From contig JAUIDB010000023.1 of the NCBI GenBank assembly GCA_030429235.1, positions 1-64,000 on the forward strand: 64,000 nucleotides of DNA, read 5' to 3'. The stretch comes from Thermoanaerobaculia bacterium. Its GTDB lineage: Bacteria > Acidobacteriota > Thermoanaerobaculia > Multivoradales > JAIOJS01. This document shows, in pieces, positions 17,828 through 28,247 of the stretch. How positions within the stretch are numbered: the first letter of the stretch is position 1; each line of letters begins with the position of its first letter. The position numbers and the translations under genes are program-made. The notes under the pieces are model-generated. The model did not search any database, had not been told where the DNA came from, and worked only from the letters and a program-made list of their open reading frames with translations.

Positions 17828-20658
<2,831 letters not shown>

Positions 20659-20659
<1 letters not shown>

Positions 20660-22134
20660 TGGCAGTGCGCTCCACCCTGGCCGAGAAGCGGCGGATCCTG
20701 CAGCTGGAGACGCTGTACGATCTCGCCCTCGCGCTTCAGGAACACCGATCGGAGGAAGAACTGGTCGAGGAGCTGCTGCAGCGAGCCTGCGCGGTGCTCG
20801 ACCCTCAGGCCGCAGTCGTGGCCACCCGATCGCCCGAAGGTGGTCTACGAGCCTTCTCCCAGGTCGGCTGGCCAGGGGGCGAGCCCGACCCCGCGGTTCT
20901 CCTCGGCTCGCCCATGTGGCCCGAGATCGAGGTCCGAGAGGGGCCGCTAGGACGCCGTGAGGGATCGTTTGCGGGGCGGGACTTCCGGGAGTTGCTGGCG
21001 ACGGGGGTCCGGTACCGGGGGCGCCTCTTCGGACTCCTGGCGGTGATCGACAAGGAATCGAGGCGCGACGAGGATCCCTCGTTCTCGGAGGAGGATGCCC
21101 GCTTCCTCGAATCGGTGGCGGCGCTGGCGGGGGTGGCCTTCGATAGCGCTCGCCAGATGGAAGAGCTCGAGCGTGAGAGAGAGACCCTGGTGGAGGAGAA
21201 TCGGGCCCTCAAGGAGCAGCTTTCGGCCGAGGTCGACGGGCGGCGGATCGTGGCGTACGCCCCGGCCATGCGTGAAGCGCTGGAACGAACGCGCCGAGTG
21301 GCTCCACGTGGCGTCAGTGTCCTGATTCGAGGCGAGAGTGGAACCGGCAAAGAGCTCATCTCGAGGTTGCTCCACGTCGAATCGGGTCGGGATGGGCCTC
21401 TGATCGCGCTGAACTGCGCGGCGCTGCCCGAGTCGCTGCTCGAAAGTGAGCTCTTCGGGATCGAGGGTGGGGTCGCCACGGGCGTCAAGGAGCGGCGAGG
21501 CAAGTTCGAGCTGGCACAGGGTGGCACGCTCTTCCTCGACGAGATCGGCGACATGGCTCTCGGGCTGCAGGTCAAGCTGCTCCGCACCCTCCAGGAACGC
21601 GAGGTGGTTCGGGTAGGAGGCCAGAAGGCGGTGCGAGTGGATGTGAGGGTCGTGGCCGCGACCCACCGGCAGGTCGAGGAGATGGTTCGGGCCGGCGAGT
21701 TTCGAGAGGATCTCTACTATCGGCTGCGAGGGGTCGAGATCGAGTTGCCCCCGCTTCGAGAGCGCCGCGAGGACATCGCTCATCTCGTCCGCCACTTCGC
21801 CGGTGAGTTCTGCCGCCGCGAGTCGATACCAGAACCGCGATTCAGTCGCTCGGCGCTCACCCTGTTGCTGGCCCATGAATATCCCGGCAACGTACGAGAG
21901 CTCCAGAATCTGGTCGAGGGTGCCATCTCTCTCTCCGACGGCGAGATCGACGACGAGCTGGTGCGCTCTCTCCTGGAGGTCGATCCGTCGAGCGAGAGCG
22001 CGGGTGCCCTCGACCTCGAAAGTGTCGAGCAGCGGCATATCGCACGGGTGCTGCGGTTGACCGGCGGAAACAAGAGTGCGGCAGCTCGCATCCTCGGGGT
22101 GACTCGGCGGACTCTTCTACGTAGGGGCTTCTAA
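20659..22134 (+). CDS. Sigma54-type transcriptional activator (GAF-AAA+-Fis HTH)
   Basis: Enhancer-binding regulator of 491 residues: N-terminal GAF sensor (about 14-165), coiled linker, AAA+ domain and C-terminal Fis-type HTH (about 455-490, GGNKSAAARILGVTRRTL). Walker A is GESGTGK (225-231) and Walker B LFLDEIGD (291-298). The sigma54-contact loop, normally GAFTGA, reads GVATGV at 271-276 and lacks the usual Phe. The protein ends soon after the recognition helix. It is coupled to uvrA by a TGATG overlap. Directly downstream are three inverted repeats and a sigma54 promoter, its likely targets. The GAF ligand is unknown. Confidence 0.9.
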
Positions 22135-22147
22135 GTCCGTCACGATT

Positions 22148-22162
22148 GAGACACTTTGTCTC
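22148..22162. promoter_or_regulatory. Upstream activator site 1 (inverted repeat)
   Basis: GAGACACTTTGTCTC has perfect 6-bp arms (GAGACA / TGTCTC) around CTT. Its centre lies 162 bases before the -24 GG of the sigma54 promoter, a usual enhancer distance. Two related GAC-N5-GTC repeats follow, so this is a likely binding site for the activator encoded just upstream. Confidence 0.65.
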
Positions 22163-22166
22163 GACC

Positions 22167-22181
22167 GAGACATTCTGTCCA
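22167..22181. promoter_or_regulatory. Upstream activator site 2 (inverted repeat)
   Basis: GAGACATTCTGTCCA shares the GACA-N3-TGTC core with site 1 and lies 19 bases from it centre to centre, close to two helical turns. Tandem spacing like this suits cooperative binding by a hexameric activator. Confidence 0.55.
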
Positions 22182-22242
22182 GGCGTCTTCTGCGTTGCAG
22201 AACATGGCCTCAACGGCACGATCTCCTTTCGAGGGTCAGGGG

Positions 22243-22259
22243 TGTGACTTTTTGTCCCA
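22243..22259. promoter_or_regulatory. Possible third activator site
   Basis: The stretch contains GAC-TTTTT-GTC with outer TG/CA matches, the same GAC-N5-GTC layout as sites 1 and 2 but weaker. It lies about 66 bases before the -24 element. It may be a lower-affinity site or chance. Confidence 0.4.
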
Positions 22260-22314
22260 TTTGCTTCTTGGCTTTTCCGGAAGGAAGTGCAGGTTTTTCG
22301 GGGGTTTCGCGGGG

Positions 22315-22331
22315 TTGGCACGATCTCTGCT
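22315..22331 (+). promoter_or_regulatory. Sigma54 (-24/-12) promoter
   Basis: TTGGCACGATCTCTGCT matches the consensus TGGCACG-N4-TTGCW at all positions but one. The invariant GG (22317-22318) and GC (22329-22330) have exactly the required spacing. Transcription should start near 22342, about 20 bases before the ATG of the 51-residue ORF, leaving room for its AAGGAG ribosome site. Confidence 0.85.
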
Positions 22332-22361
22332 CAAGCAAGGGTCAAGAAGGAGATCCGAGAG

Positions 22362-22517
22362 ATGCTCGAGCTAGTACGCAACAGAGTCCAACTATCCGAA
22401 ACCGCCTTGCAGCTCTCGCTGTCGACCGTCAGTGTCGGGAGTCTGTTCTGGTTACTGCTCGGTGATCAGATCCACCCCTTGATCGTTTATCTTCTGCAGG
22501 TCTATCTCACGTTCTGA
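22362..22517 (+). CDS. 51-residue membrane peptide under a sigma54 promoter
   Basis: The frame has ATG at 22362 with AAGGAG 9 bases upstream. The peptide has a polar N-terminal third (MLELVRNRVQLSETALQ) and a mostly hydrophobic remainder long enough to cross the membrane. Asp and His sit in the middle (LLLGDQIHPLIVY), and it ends directly after the hydrophobic part (VYLTF). It belongs to no family I know. The promoter and tandem activator sites upstream make it the first product of the sigma54 transcript. It could be a small signalling or envelope-stress peptide, or a toxin; the sequence does not decide. Confidence 0.75.
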   Translation: MLELVRNRVQLSETALQLSLSTVSVGSLFWLLLGDQIHPLIVYLLQVYLTF

Positions 22518-22539
22518 TTGTGGGAGCCTGCTAAGATCC

Positions 22540-22553
22540 GCCGCGAACGCGGC
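22540..22553 (+). other. Short GC hairpin between the small ORF and the kinase gene
   Basis: GCCGCGAACGCGGC can fold as a 5-bp stem with a GAAC loop. Only two T follow, so it is at most a partial attenuator. It would set the ratio of small-peptide message to downstream message if both come from the sigma54 promoter. Confidence 0.3.
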
Positions 22554-22588
22554 TTGTGCCAGCCGCTATCACTGACAGTGGAGTACCG

Positions 22589-23047
22589 ATGGTAGAGAAG
22601 GCCTTCCGGGAGGTGCGTCTCGTTCTCCCGATGGAACCGAACCGGGAAGTGGAGGCGTCTGAGACCGCGTCCGCTCTGGCGGCTTCCGTCGAGATGCATC
22701 CCGATCGCGTCGACGAGCTCCGCATGGCGGTGCTCGAGGCGTGCATCAACGCCTTCGAACACAGCCAGGCGGACGACGGGAAGGTCTATGTGACACTGGC
22801 TCTCGTCGGCCGACGCCAACCCGAGCGGATCCGCATCACGGTGCAGGACCACGGGATCGGCTTTTCCGAGGAGAAGGTTGGGGGTACGATTCCCCGGCAG
22901 GCGAAGGCGCCGCGAAAGCGGGGCTGGGGGCTTACCATCATCCACCGGCTCATGGACGACGTGAAGATTGAATCGAACGAGGCGGGTACCATGGTGGTGA
23001 TGAGCAAGCAGATCGACGACGCGGACGTCGGGGAGAACGGACTATGA
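22589..23047 (+). CDS. RsbW/SpoIIAB-type serine kinase (anti-sigma or switch kinase)
   Basis: GHKL ATPase of 152 residues. The N-box is EACINAFEHSQ (E50, N54), the G1 box DHGIGF (D87-F92) and the G2 box RGWGLTIIHRLMDD. Proteins of this kind bind and inhibit a sigma factor or another target and phosphorylate a STAS antagonist. The STAS gene overlaps its end by 4 bases and a PP2C phosphatase gene follows, so the full switch is present but no sigma factor is next to it. ATG 22589 is preceded by GGAG at 22580-22583; a GTG frame 33 bases upstream is less likely. Confidence 0.85.
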   Translation: MVEKAFREVRLVLPMEPNREVEASETASALAASVEMHPDRVDELRMAVLEACINAFEHSQADDGKVYVTLALVGRRQPERIRITVQDHGIGFSEEKVGGTIPRQAKAPRKRGWGLTIIHRLMDDVKIESNEAGTMVVMSKQIDDADVGENGL

Positions 23048-23412
23048 CGGAGAGCTTGAAGGTGCGAGTGGAACGCCGCGGTAGCGTTGCCGTCATCTAT
23101 TCCGAGGGGTACATCAACAACCAGGGTGGCGAGGAGATCGCGCGCGCGGCGACGGCACTGCTCGACGAGGGAAGTCGGATCCTGTTGCTGAATCTCGCCG
23201 GTAGCAAGATCGTCAACTCGATCGGAATCTCGATTCTCATCGAGGTTCTCGAGAAGATGTTGGAGTTGGAAGGGACCTTGGCCTTCTGTTGCTTGACGCC
23301 GACCATCCAGAAGACCTTCCACATCATGGGACTCACGCAGTACGCCAAGGTTTACGAAGACGAAGCAGCGGCACTGCAGGAACTGCAGGGCGAGGGGTCG
23401 CCCGAGGGGTGA
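23044..23412 (+). CDS. STAS-domain antagonist (RsbV/SpoIIAA-like)
   Basis: The 122 residues match the single-domain antagonists that release a target when unphosphorylated. The phosphoacceptor region reads KIVNSIGISIL, with Ser59 in the position of the usual D-S-S-G motif; the preceding Asp is Asn58. It overlaps the kinase gene (ATGA) and the phosphatase gene (GTGA), so the three are made in one coupled unit. The C-terminus ends in a short acidic tail. Confidence 0.87.
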   Translation: MTESLKVRVERRGSVAVIYSEGYINNQGGEEIARAATALLDEGSRILLLNLAGSKIVNSIGISILIEVLEKMLELEGTLAFCCLTPTIQKTFHIMGLTQYAKVYEDEAAALQELQGEGSPEG

Positions 23413-24971
23413 ACGACGCGCGGCTCTCGGCGCCGTTGGCGGACGAGAGACTCGAACAGCTCTCTTCGCTCTTGCAACGGAAGGGCGCCGATGCCGCCTT
23501 TCTCGACGGCGTCCTCGACCTGACGATCGAGCGCCTGCAGGCCGACTCCCTGGCGCTGTACGAACTGGTCGGGTGCGAACTGGCTCGCATCGGTCGGCGG
23601 GGTGGTGACGAGTGGCCCGCTTCGCTGACGCTCGATCGGGACCAGGAGGATGCTGCCGTCTCCCGGTGTCTCATCCAGGGTGGAGAGCTCCACTGGCGAG
23701 GGGGTCGGAGCGACCTCGATGCCCCGTCTCGCTTGCTCCTCGAGGTCGCGAGCCGATTGTGCCAGTATCAGCGACGCCTCAAACAGCGCGAGTTCGACGT
23801 CAAGTTTCGAGGTGTCGAACTCGAAGCCTTCTACGACGTGGGGCTGGCAATCGCTCAGACCCTCGACCTCGACGCCCTCGGCGAGGAGATTCTGCTCCGG
23901 GCCCTGGCACTGCTCGATGCCAGGAGAGGGGCGCTCTACACGCTGGACGGCGAGCTTTTCCGACTGGGGGCTCGGGTTGGAGGCTCGGCTCGGGAGCAGT
24001 TCTCAGCCGATGTCGACGCCGAGGACGCTGCCTCCGAGACTCTGCCTCAGGCTCGTCATCTGCTGGCAGTACCGGTGCGGATCGAGACCGAGATCAAAGG
24101 ACTCCTGGTGGTGGGGGACAAGGAGAGCCGGACCGGTGTCGGCCCCTTCTCGGAGGACGACCGCCGTCGTCTCGAGCATCTGGCGAACCAGGCCGCCTTG
24201 GCCCTCGAACAGGCCCGCCTGCACCGCGAGGCCCTCGAAAAGGAGCGCCTCGAGCGGGAGATGGAACTCGCGTCGCAGATTCAACGCGGCATCATCCCGC
24301 GTGATCTGCCCGACCTTACCTCCTACGACCTCGCGGGGTGGACCCGGCCGGCGCGTCACGTCGGTGGTGACTTCTACGACGTCATCCCCCTGTCGTCAGG
24401 GCGCTTCGCCATCGTTCTGGCCGACGTCTCGGGCAAGGGAGTTCCTGCGGCGCTCCTGGTCTCGACCATCCACTCCTTGCTGCGCTCGTTGCTGGACCGT
24501 GTCCAGGATCTCGATGAAGTTTGTCGCCACCTCGATCGGCATCTCCTCGAGTTCTCGGCCGCCAGCAAGTACGCGACCCTGTTTCTGGTCGACCTGGACC
24601 CGCAGGCGGGGGAGATCGGCTACGTCAATGCCGGCCACAATCCGGCACTCGTCCTGCGAGCCGACGGTTCCTCAGAGGCTCTCTCCTCGAGCAGTTTTCC
24701 CGTCGGTCTGGTGGGGGGTGGCAGCTACCATCCACGTCAGGTGGTTCTGGAGCCGGGAGACGTTCTCTGTATCTACAGCGACGGCCTCACCGAAGCCGAG
24801 AGTCCTCGAGGAGAGGAGTACGGCCTCGCTCGCCTGACCGCCGATCTCGTGGAGCTCCGCTCCGCCCCCCTCGAGGAGATTCGCACCGAGGTCGAACGAC
24901 GGATCAGTCGCTACACGGCTGGACAGCCCCAGGGTGACGATCAGACTGTGCTGTTGCTGCGCCGCCGCTGA
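23409..24971 (+). CDS. GAF-domain PP2C (RsbU/SpoIIE-type) serine phosphatase
   Basis: The 520-residue protein should dephosphorylate the STAS antagonist. It has an N-terminal region of unclear fold (1-160), a GAF domain (about 165-305), a helical linker (EKERLEREMELASQIQRG) and the SpoIIE catalytic domain. The metal-binding Asp residues are all there: GGDFYD, ADVSGKG, YSDGLTE and GDDQT, so it should be active. The GAF domain would be the input to the switch. GTG is chosen because it overlaps the STAS stop; the longer upstream frame lies inside that gene. Confidence 0.87.
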   Translation: MNDARLSAPLADERLEQLSSLLQRKGADAAFLDGVLDLTIERLQADSLALYELVGCELARIGRRGGDEWPASLTLDRDQEDAAVSRCLIQGGELHWRGGRSDLDAPSRLLLEVASRLCQYQRRLKQREFDVKFRGVELEAFYDVGLAIAQTLDLDALGEEILLRALALLDARRGALYTLDGELFRLGARVGGSAREQFSADVDAEDAASETLPQARHLLAVPVRIETEIKGLLVVGDKESRTGVGPFSEDDRRRLEHLANQAALALEQARLHREALEKERLEREMELASQIQRGIIPRDLPDLTSYDLAGWTRPARHVGGDFYDVIPLSSGRFAIVLADVSGKGVPAALLVSTIHSLLRSLLDRVQDLDEVCRHLDRHLLEFSAASKYATLFLVDLDPQAGEIGYVNAGHNPALVLRADGSSEALSSSSFPVGLVGGGSYHPRQVVLEPGDVLCIYSDGLTEAESPRGEEYGLARLTADLVELRSAPLEEIRTEVERRISRYTAGQPQGDDQTVLLLRRR

Positions 24972-24981
24972 CCGATCGGCG

Positions 24982-25548
24982 TCAGTCAGCCTCGAAGAAC
25001 CAGTCGCTGGGGTCCCGGCAGGGAAGCTCGGAGCTCCTGGGGATCGAACGACCGTTTCGTAGGGGCAGGTCGAAGGAGCAGCGGTAGCCGCCGGTGAACG
25101 AGCCGAGCGGGTCGAGCATCAGCCCGACGCGGTGTCCTCGGATGGAGAGGCGAAGGTAGGGCGCGAGCGTCGGGTCGATCGGTGCAGAGCCGACCAGAGA
25201 GAGGTCGTGGACCGTACGGATCTCGACCGCCAGGAAGCTGACGATCGTGTCGGCCTCCCCGTAGAGGGCGTGCAACCGATGGCTGAGGACGAGGGGCAGG
25301 CTGCCGATCAGGGTCCAGCAGATCCAGCCGATCACCAAGGCCCGGTGGGAGCGCCCGAAAACCACGAGGAGGACCACGGGTACCGCCGCGAGCATGAGGC
25401 CCAGAGCGAAGATGCCCGACGGGACCTCTCCCATGGTCTGGTAGGCGAGTCGGTGGATCCAGAGGCCGACCGGAATCAGCGCTGCGAGCGCCACGGGGAC
25501 GAGGGGAACGGGCCGACGGGGCCGCGCGGTTTGCGTCATCGGCTCCAC
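24982..25548 (-). CDS. Membrane protein, unknown function
   Basis: The 188 residues have three hydrophobic helices in the first 110 residues, one containing GWICWTLIGSLPLVL. An extracytoplasmic C-terminal part has two Cys (GGYRCSFDLPLR, ELPCRD). No motif identifies a family. It converges on the phosphatase gene with a 10-base gap. GGAG lies before the ATG. Confidence 0.65.
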   Translation of the reverse strand: MEPMTQTARPRRPVPLVPVALAALIPVGLWIHRLAYQTMGEVPSGIFALGLMLAAVPVVLLVVFGRSHRALVIGWICWTLIGSLPLVLSHRLHALYGEADTIVSFLAVEIRTVHDLSLVGSAPIDPTLAPYLRLSIRGHRVGLMLDPLGSFTGGYRCSFDLPLRNGRSIPRSSELPCRDPSDWFFEAD

Positions 25549-25602
25549 TCTGAGGAAGCGTCGTGGCCCAGGCGTGGCGGGGCAGTGGCTACGAAGAGGC
25601 GC

Positions 25603-26949
25603 TCAGGGGTTGAGCGTGCTGCCCTTGCGAAGCAGAATGGCCGGAGCCGTGATGGCGCCCAGTTCGCCGGACGGGTCCGCCAGGACCTGGGTCTCCGATC
25701 CGACCGCTTCGACCTGTCCCAGGGCACTCAGCAGCGATCCTTCCCAGGTGAGGTCGGGGAGTGGACGACCGAGTCGACCGTTCTCGATACGACGCACTCC
25801 TCGGGCCAGGGCGCGAATGCGCAGTCGTCGACGATCGAAGCACTCGAGGTGACCGATCGCTCCCACCCAGACTCCGCCGTCGCCGCGTTGCTGAAGCTCC
25901 TCCCAGTCGCAGGAACCGGGACGTAGGAAGAGATGTTCGGCCCGAGCGTCGTCTCCCGCAAACGCGTGAGGGGTGGGAGGCAGTCCTAGCAGGCCGGCGT
26001 GGAGCTGGTCCAGGGCTGGGGTGCGGGGAACTCCCGATTCGACCAGCGGCACCGGTCGCTTGATGGTGCCCTCCAGATCGCAAGGAAACGGCAAACCCGC
26101 GGGATCGAGGCCGTTGTCGACCAGGTCGAGGGTGCGATCGAAGACCTGCTGTCCCAGATAGTCCCGCAGAAAGGAGTCTCCCAGCTGGTAGGCCTGGGAA
26201 GTGAACGCCATCCGGTTGAGCAGGTCGAGTAGCGAGACCGTGGCCTCCGGAGAGAGGAGGATCATGGTCGGCCCGTCGGGGACGGTTCCGGGGTCACCAT
26301 CTCCGCGCCGTGAGTGGGCCCGATCGAACAGCTCCTCGAGTCGCAGGTCGGAGAGGTTGCGGCGCGCTTCGACGGAAAAACCCGCTCCGATTCCCCGGCC
26401 CGCTCGCACCGTGAGTTCGGCAGAGGTCGCACGCACGGCACGCCGTAGGGTGCGGCTGGTCGACACGATCAATCGGGTCTCGGACCACACCAGCCGAGCG
26501 ATGTCTCCCTCGCGGGCGACCGACTCCAACCTCTCGCGCAGGTCGGTCGGGTCCGCATCGATCAGTTCGGGATCCCAGAGCCCGTCGATGCTCGGTAGGG
26601 GGTCGGGCTCGTGGGCCAGATGGGGGAAGCCGGGTACCGGATCACTGGCTCGGGCGTGGGCCATGGCGTGCCGGACGGCCGAGTGGATCTCGGAAAGCGA
26701 TTCGGCGGCCGTACGGTACATTCCGAGGCGACCTCCTTCGATGACCCGAACCAGAACGTTGCGGTGCAGGACCGGGGGTTGCTTGCGGTCCTTGGCCCCG
26801 ACCCCGGTCCGCCGGCTGCGCGACTCGAGCCAGGTGATCGCCGTTTCGTCAGCGGGAGACTCGCGGACGACCCGGTTGAGACGTCCCTGGACGGCCTCGA
26901 GAGCGATCAGTTTCGAGTCTGCGGCGGAAAGGGCGATCTTCGTCTCCAG
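25603..26949 (-). CDS. TldE/PmbA-like protein (TldD family), start uncertain
   Basis: The sequence matches the TldD/PmbA family, where TldE is the non-catalytic partner of the TldD metalloprotease: GIGAGFSVEARRNLSDL, GDSFLRDYLGQQVFD and TLDLVDNGLDPAGLPFPCDLEG are visible. Homology runs upstream of the first ATG (26721). The frame back to a TAG at 26983-26985 encodes family-like sequence (NVLVRVIEGGRLG, LIALEAVQGRLNRV) without any ATG, GTG or TTG. I place the start at a CTG (26949), giving 448 residues, the normal family length; CTG 26979 is the alternative. No TldD partner is in the window. Confidence 0.72.
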   Translation of the reverse strand: METKIALSAADSKLIALEAVQGRLNRVVRESPADETAITWLESRSRRTGVGAKDRKQPPVLHRNVLVRVIEGGRLGMYRTAAESLSEIHSAVRHAMAHARASDPVPGFPHLAHEPDPLPSIDGLWDPELIDADPTDLRERLESVAREGDIARLVWSETRLIVSTSRTLRRAVRATSAELTVRAGRGIGAGFSVEARRNLSDLRLEELFDRAHSRRGDGDPGTVPDGPTMILLSPEATVSLLDLLNRMAFTSQAYQLGDSFLRDYLGQQVFDRTLDLVDNGLDPAGLPFPCDLEGTIKRPVPLVESGVPRTPALDQLHAGLLGLPPTPHAFAGDDARAEHLFLRPGSCDWEELQQRGDGGVWVGAIGHLECFDRRRLRIRALARGVRRIENGRLGRPLPDLTWEGSLLSALGQVEAVGSETQVLADPSGELGAITAPAILLRKGSTLNP

Positions 26950-27096
26950 GGTAGGGAATCGATGGGGCTCCGGGGGCAGAGTCTACCCGGTTCCACCCTA
27001 AGAGGGATTGGCGGGTGCGAACCTGGCTTGCCGCTTGCACGGGACTACGGCACAATGGGCTTTGTGCGAACCAAGCGTCCCCACCAAAGGACGGCG

Positions 27097-27834
27097 ATGA
27101 CGACAACCAGAGAGATCCGAGGACGGGTGCGTGGTTGTGGCTGGGTCTATTGGCTCGGGCTCGTCGTCCTGACCATCGTGCCGTCCTCGGCACAGCAGGA
27201 TGCCTTCCAGCTCGAGCGTGAAGCGATGATCGAGAGCCAGCTGGTCGAACGCGGAATCGCCGAGGACCGGGTCCTCGAGGCCATGCGTCGCGTACCCCGG
27301 CATCTCTTCGTGCCCTCGGATGTTCAGGCCCAGGCCTACGCCGATCGACCCGTGCAGATCGGCTTCGGCCAGACGATCTCTCAGCCCTACATCGTGGGTT
27401 TGATGGCGGAGCTGCTCGACCTGCAACCCGGTGATCGGGTCCTCGAAATCGGAACGGGGTCGGGCTACCTGGCGGCGGTGCTATCGCTGCTGGCGGCCGA
27501 GGTCTACACCATCGAGATCATCGACAGTCTCGGGGAGAGAGCTCGTGACCATCTGCAGCGTCTGCGCTTCGACAATGTGCACGTGCGCATCGGGGATGGC
27601 TACCAGGGATGGCCCGAGGCGGCACCGTTCGATGCCATCGTCCTCACGGCGGCACCGGAGAAGATCCCCCAGCCACTGATCGACCAACTCGCGGTCGGGG
27701 GACGGATGGTCGTGCCCGTCGGCTCCTACTTCCAGGATCTGGAGCTGATCTCCAAGACCGAGGAGGGACTGGAGCGCCGCAAGGTCGCTCCGGTGCGGTT
27801 CGAACAGATGCAGGGAGAGGTCCTCGACCCCTGA
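27097..27834 (+). CDS. pcm: Protein-L-isoaspartate O-methyltransferase, exported
   Basis: SAM-dependent repair enzyme acting on isoaspartyl residues. The 245 residues begin with a signal peptide (membrane core about 16-33, then SSAQQ), so this copy should act in the periplasm. The enzyme part follows: RVPRHLFVP, GFGQTISQPYIVGLM and the SAM loop VLEIGTGSGYLAAVL. ATG 27097 has an AAAGGA site; an in-frame ATG at 27055 lies just after a CACAAT box and is the alternative. It is divergent from the TldE-like gene. Confidence 0.88.
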   Translation: MTTTREIRGRVRGCGWVYWLGLVVLTIVPSSAQQDAFQLEREAMIESQLVERGIAEDRVLEAMRRVPRHLFVPSDVQAQAYADRPVQIGFGQTISQPYIVGLMAELLDLQPGDRVLEIGTGSGYLAAVLSLLAAEVYTIEIIDSLGERARDHLQRLRFDNVHVRIGDGYQGWPEAAPFDAIVLTAAPEKIPQPLIDQLAVGGRMVVPVGSYFQDLELISKTEEGLERRKVAPVRFEQMQGEVLDP

Positions 27835-27901
27835 AGTCGACCTTCGAGTAGGGAACTTTTCTTCGACCCTCTCGTAGTCTCTCTCCAAGGAGGTTGAGAC
27901 G

Positions 27902-28183
27902 ATGTTCGAACTGATGGGTTTGCTGCTGCTCGCCGGGGTCGCCGGGGTCGTGCTCCTGGGGTTTCTCTGCGTACTCTGGGTGATCAAGCTGGCCTTCAAG
28001 ATCGCGTTGATTCCGCTGGCTCTGTTCGGTGGCCTGCTCAAGCTGGTAGTCGGAGTGGTAGCCGTGGTTCTGCTCTTCACTCTCGGCCTGCCGGTTCTGG
28101 CCTTCCTCTTGCTGCTCGCCCCGCTCCTCCTGCTCGGACTGCTGTTCTGGGGTGGTGTTTGCGCGCTGGGAGCGTTCGCCTAG
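27902..28183 (+). CDS. Small all-hydrophobic membrane protein
   Basis: The 93 residues are almost entirely hydrophobic, forming about three membrane helices with one short charged break (VIKLAFKIAL) and Cys at two positions. No family is recognised. The ribosome site AAGGAGGT (27887-27894), 7 bases before the ATG, is one of the strongest in the window, so the gene is probably real and well translated. It is isolated between pcm and the YihY gene. A 6-bp stem AGCCCC/GGGGCT at 28194-28212 without T run follows it. Confidence 0.75.
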   Translation: MFELMGLLLLAGVAGVVLLGFLCVLWVIKLAFKIALIPLALFGGLLKLVVGVVAVVLLFTLGLPVLAFLLLLAPLLLLGLLFWGGVCALGAFA

Positions 28184-28234
28184 AGGGCAGCACAGCCCCA
28201 GAGAACGGGGCTCGAGAGGGTCGAATCCGGGTGC

Positions 28235-28240
28235 TACGAT
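28235..28240 (+). promoter_or_regulatory. -10 box of a predicted leaderless promoter
   Basis: TACGAT ends 7 bases before the GTG at 28248, with no Shine-Dalgarno sequence between. The transcript would begin at or next to the start codon. Confidence 0.4.
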
Positions 28241-28247
28241 CCGAAGC

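Noticed and set aside
27852-27886. GGAACTT about 18 bases before GTCTCTC upstream of the 93-residue membrane protein as an ECF sigma promoter
   Set aside because: Only the -35-like half is convincing; the -10 half is a loose match and no ECF factor is in the window.
28194-28212. AGCCCC/GGGGCT hairpin after the 93-residue membrane protein as a terminator
   Set aside because: It has no T run and lies directly in front of the next promoter; support is too weak to annotate it as a terminator.
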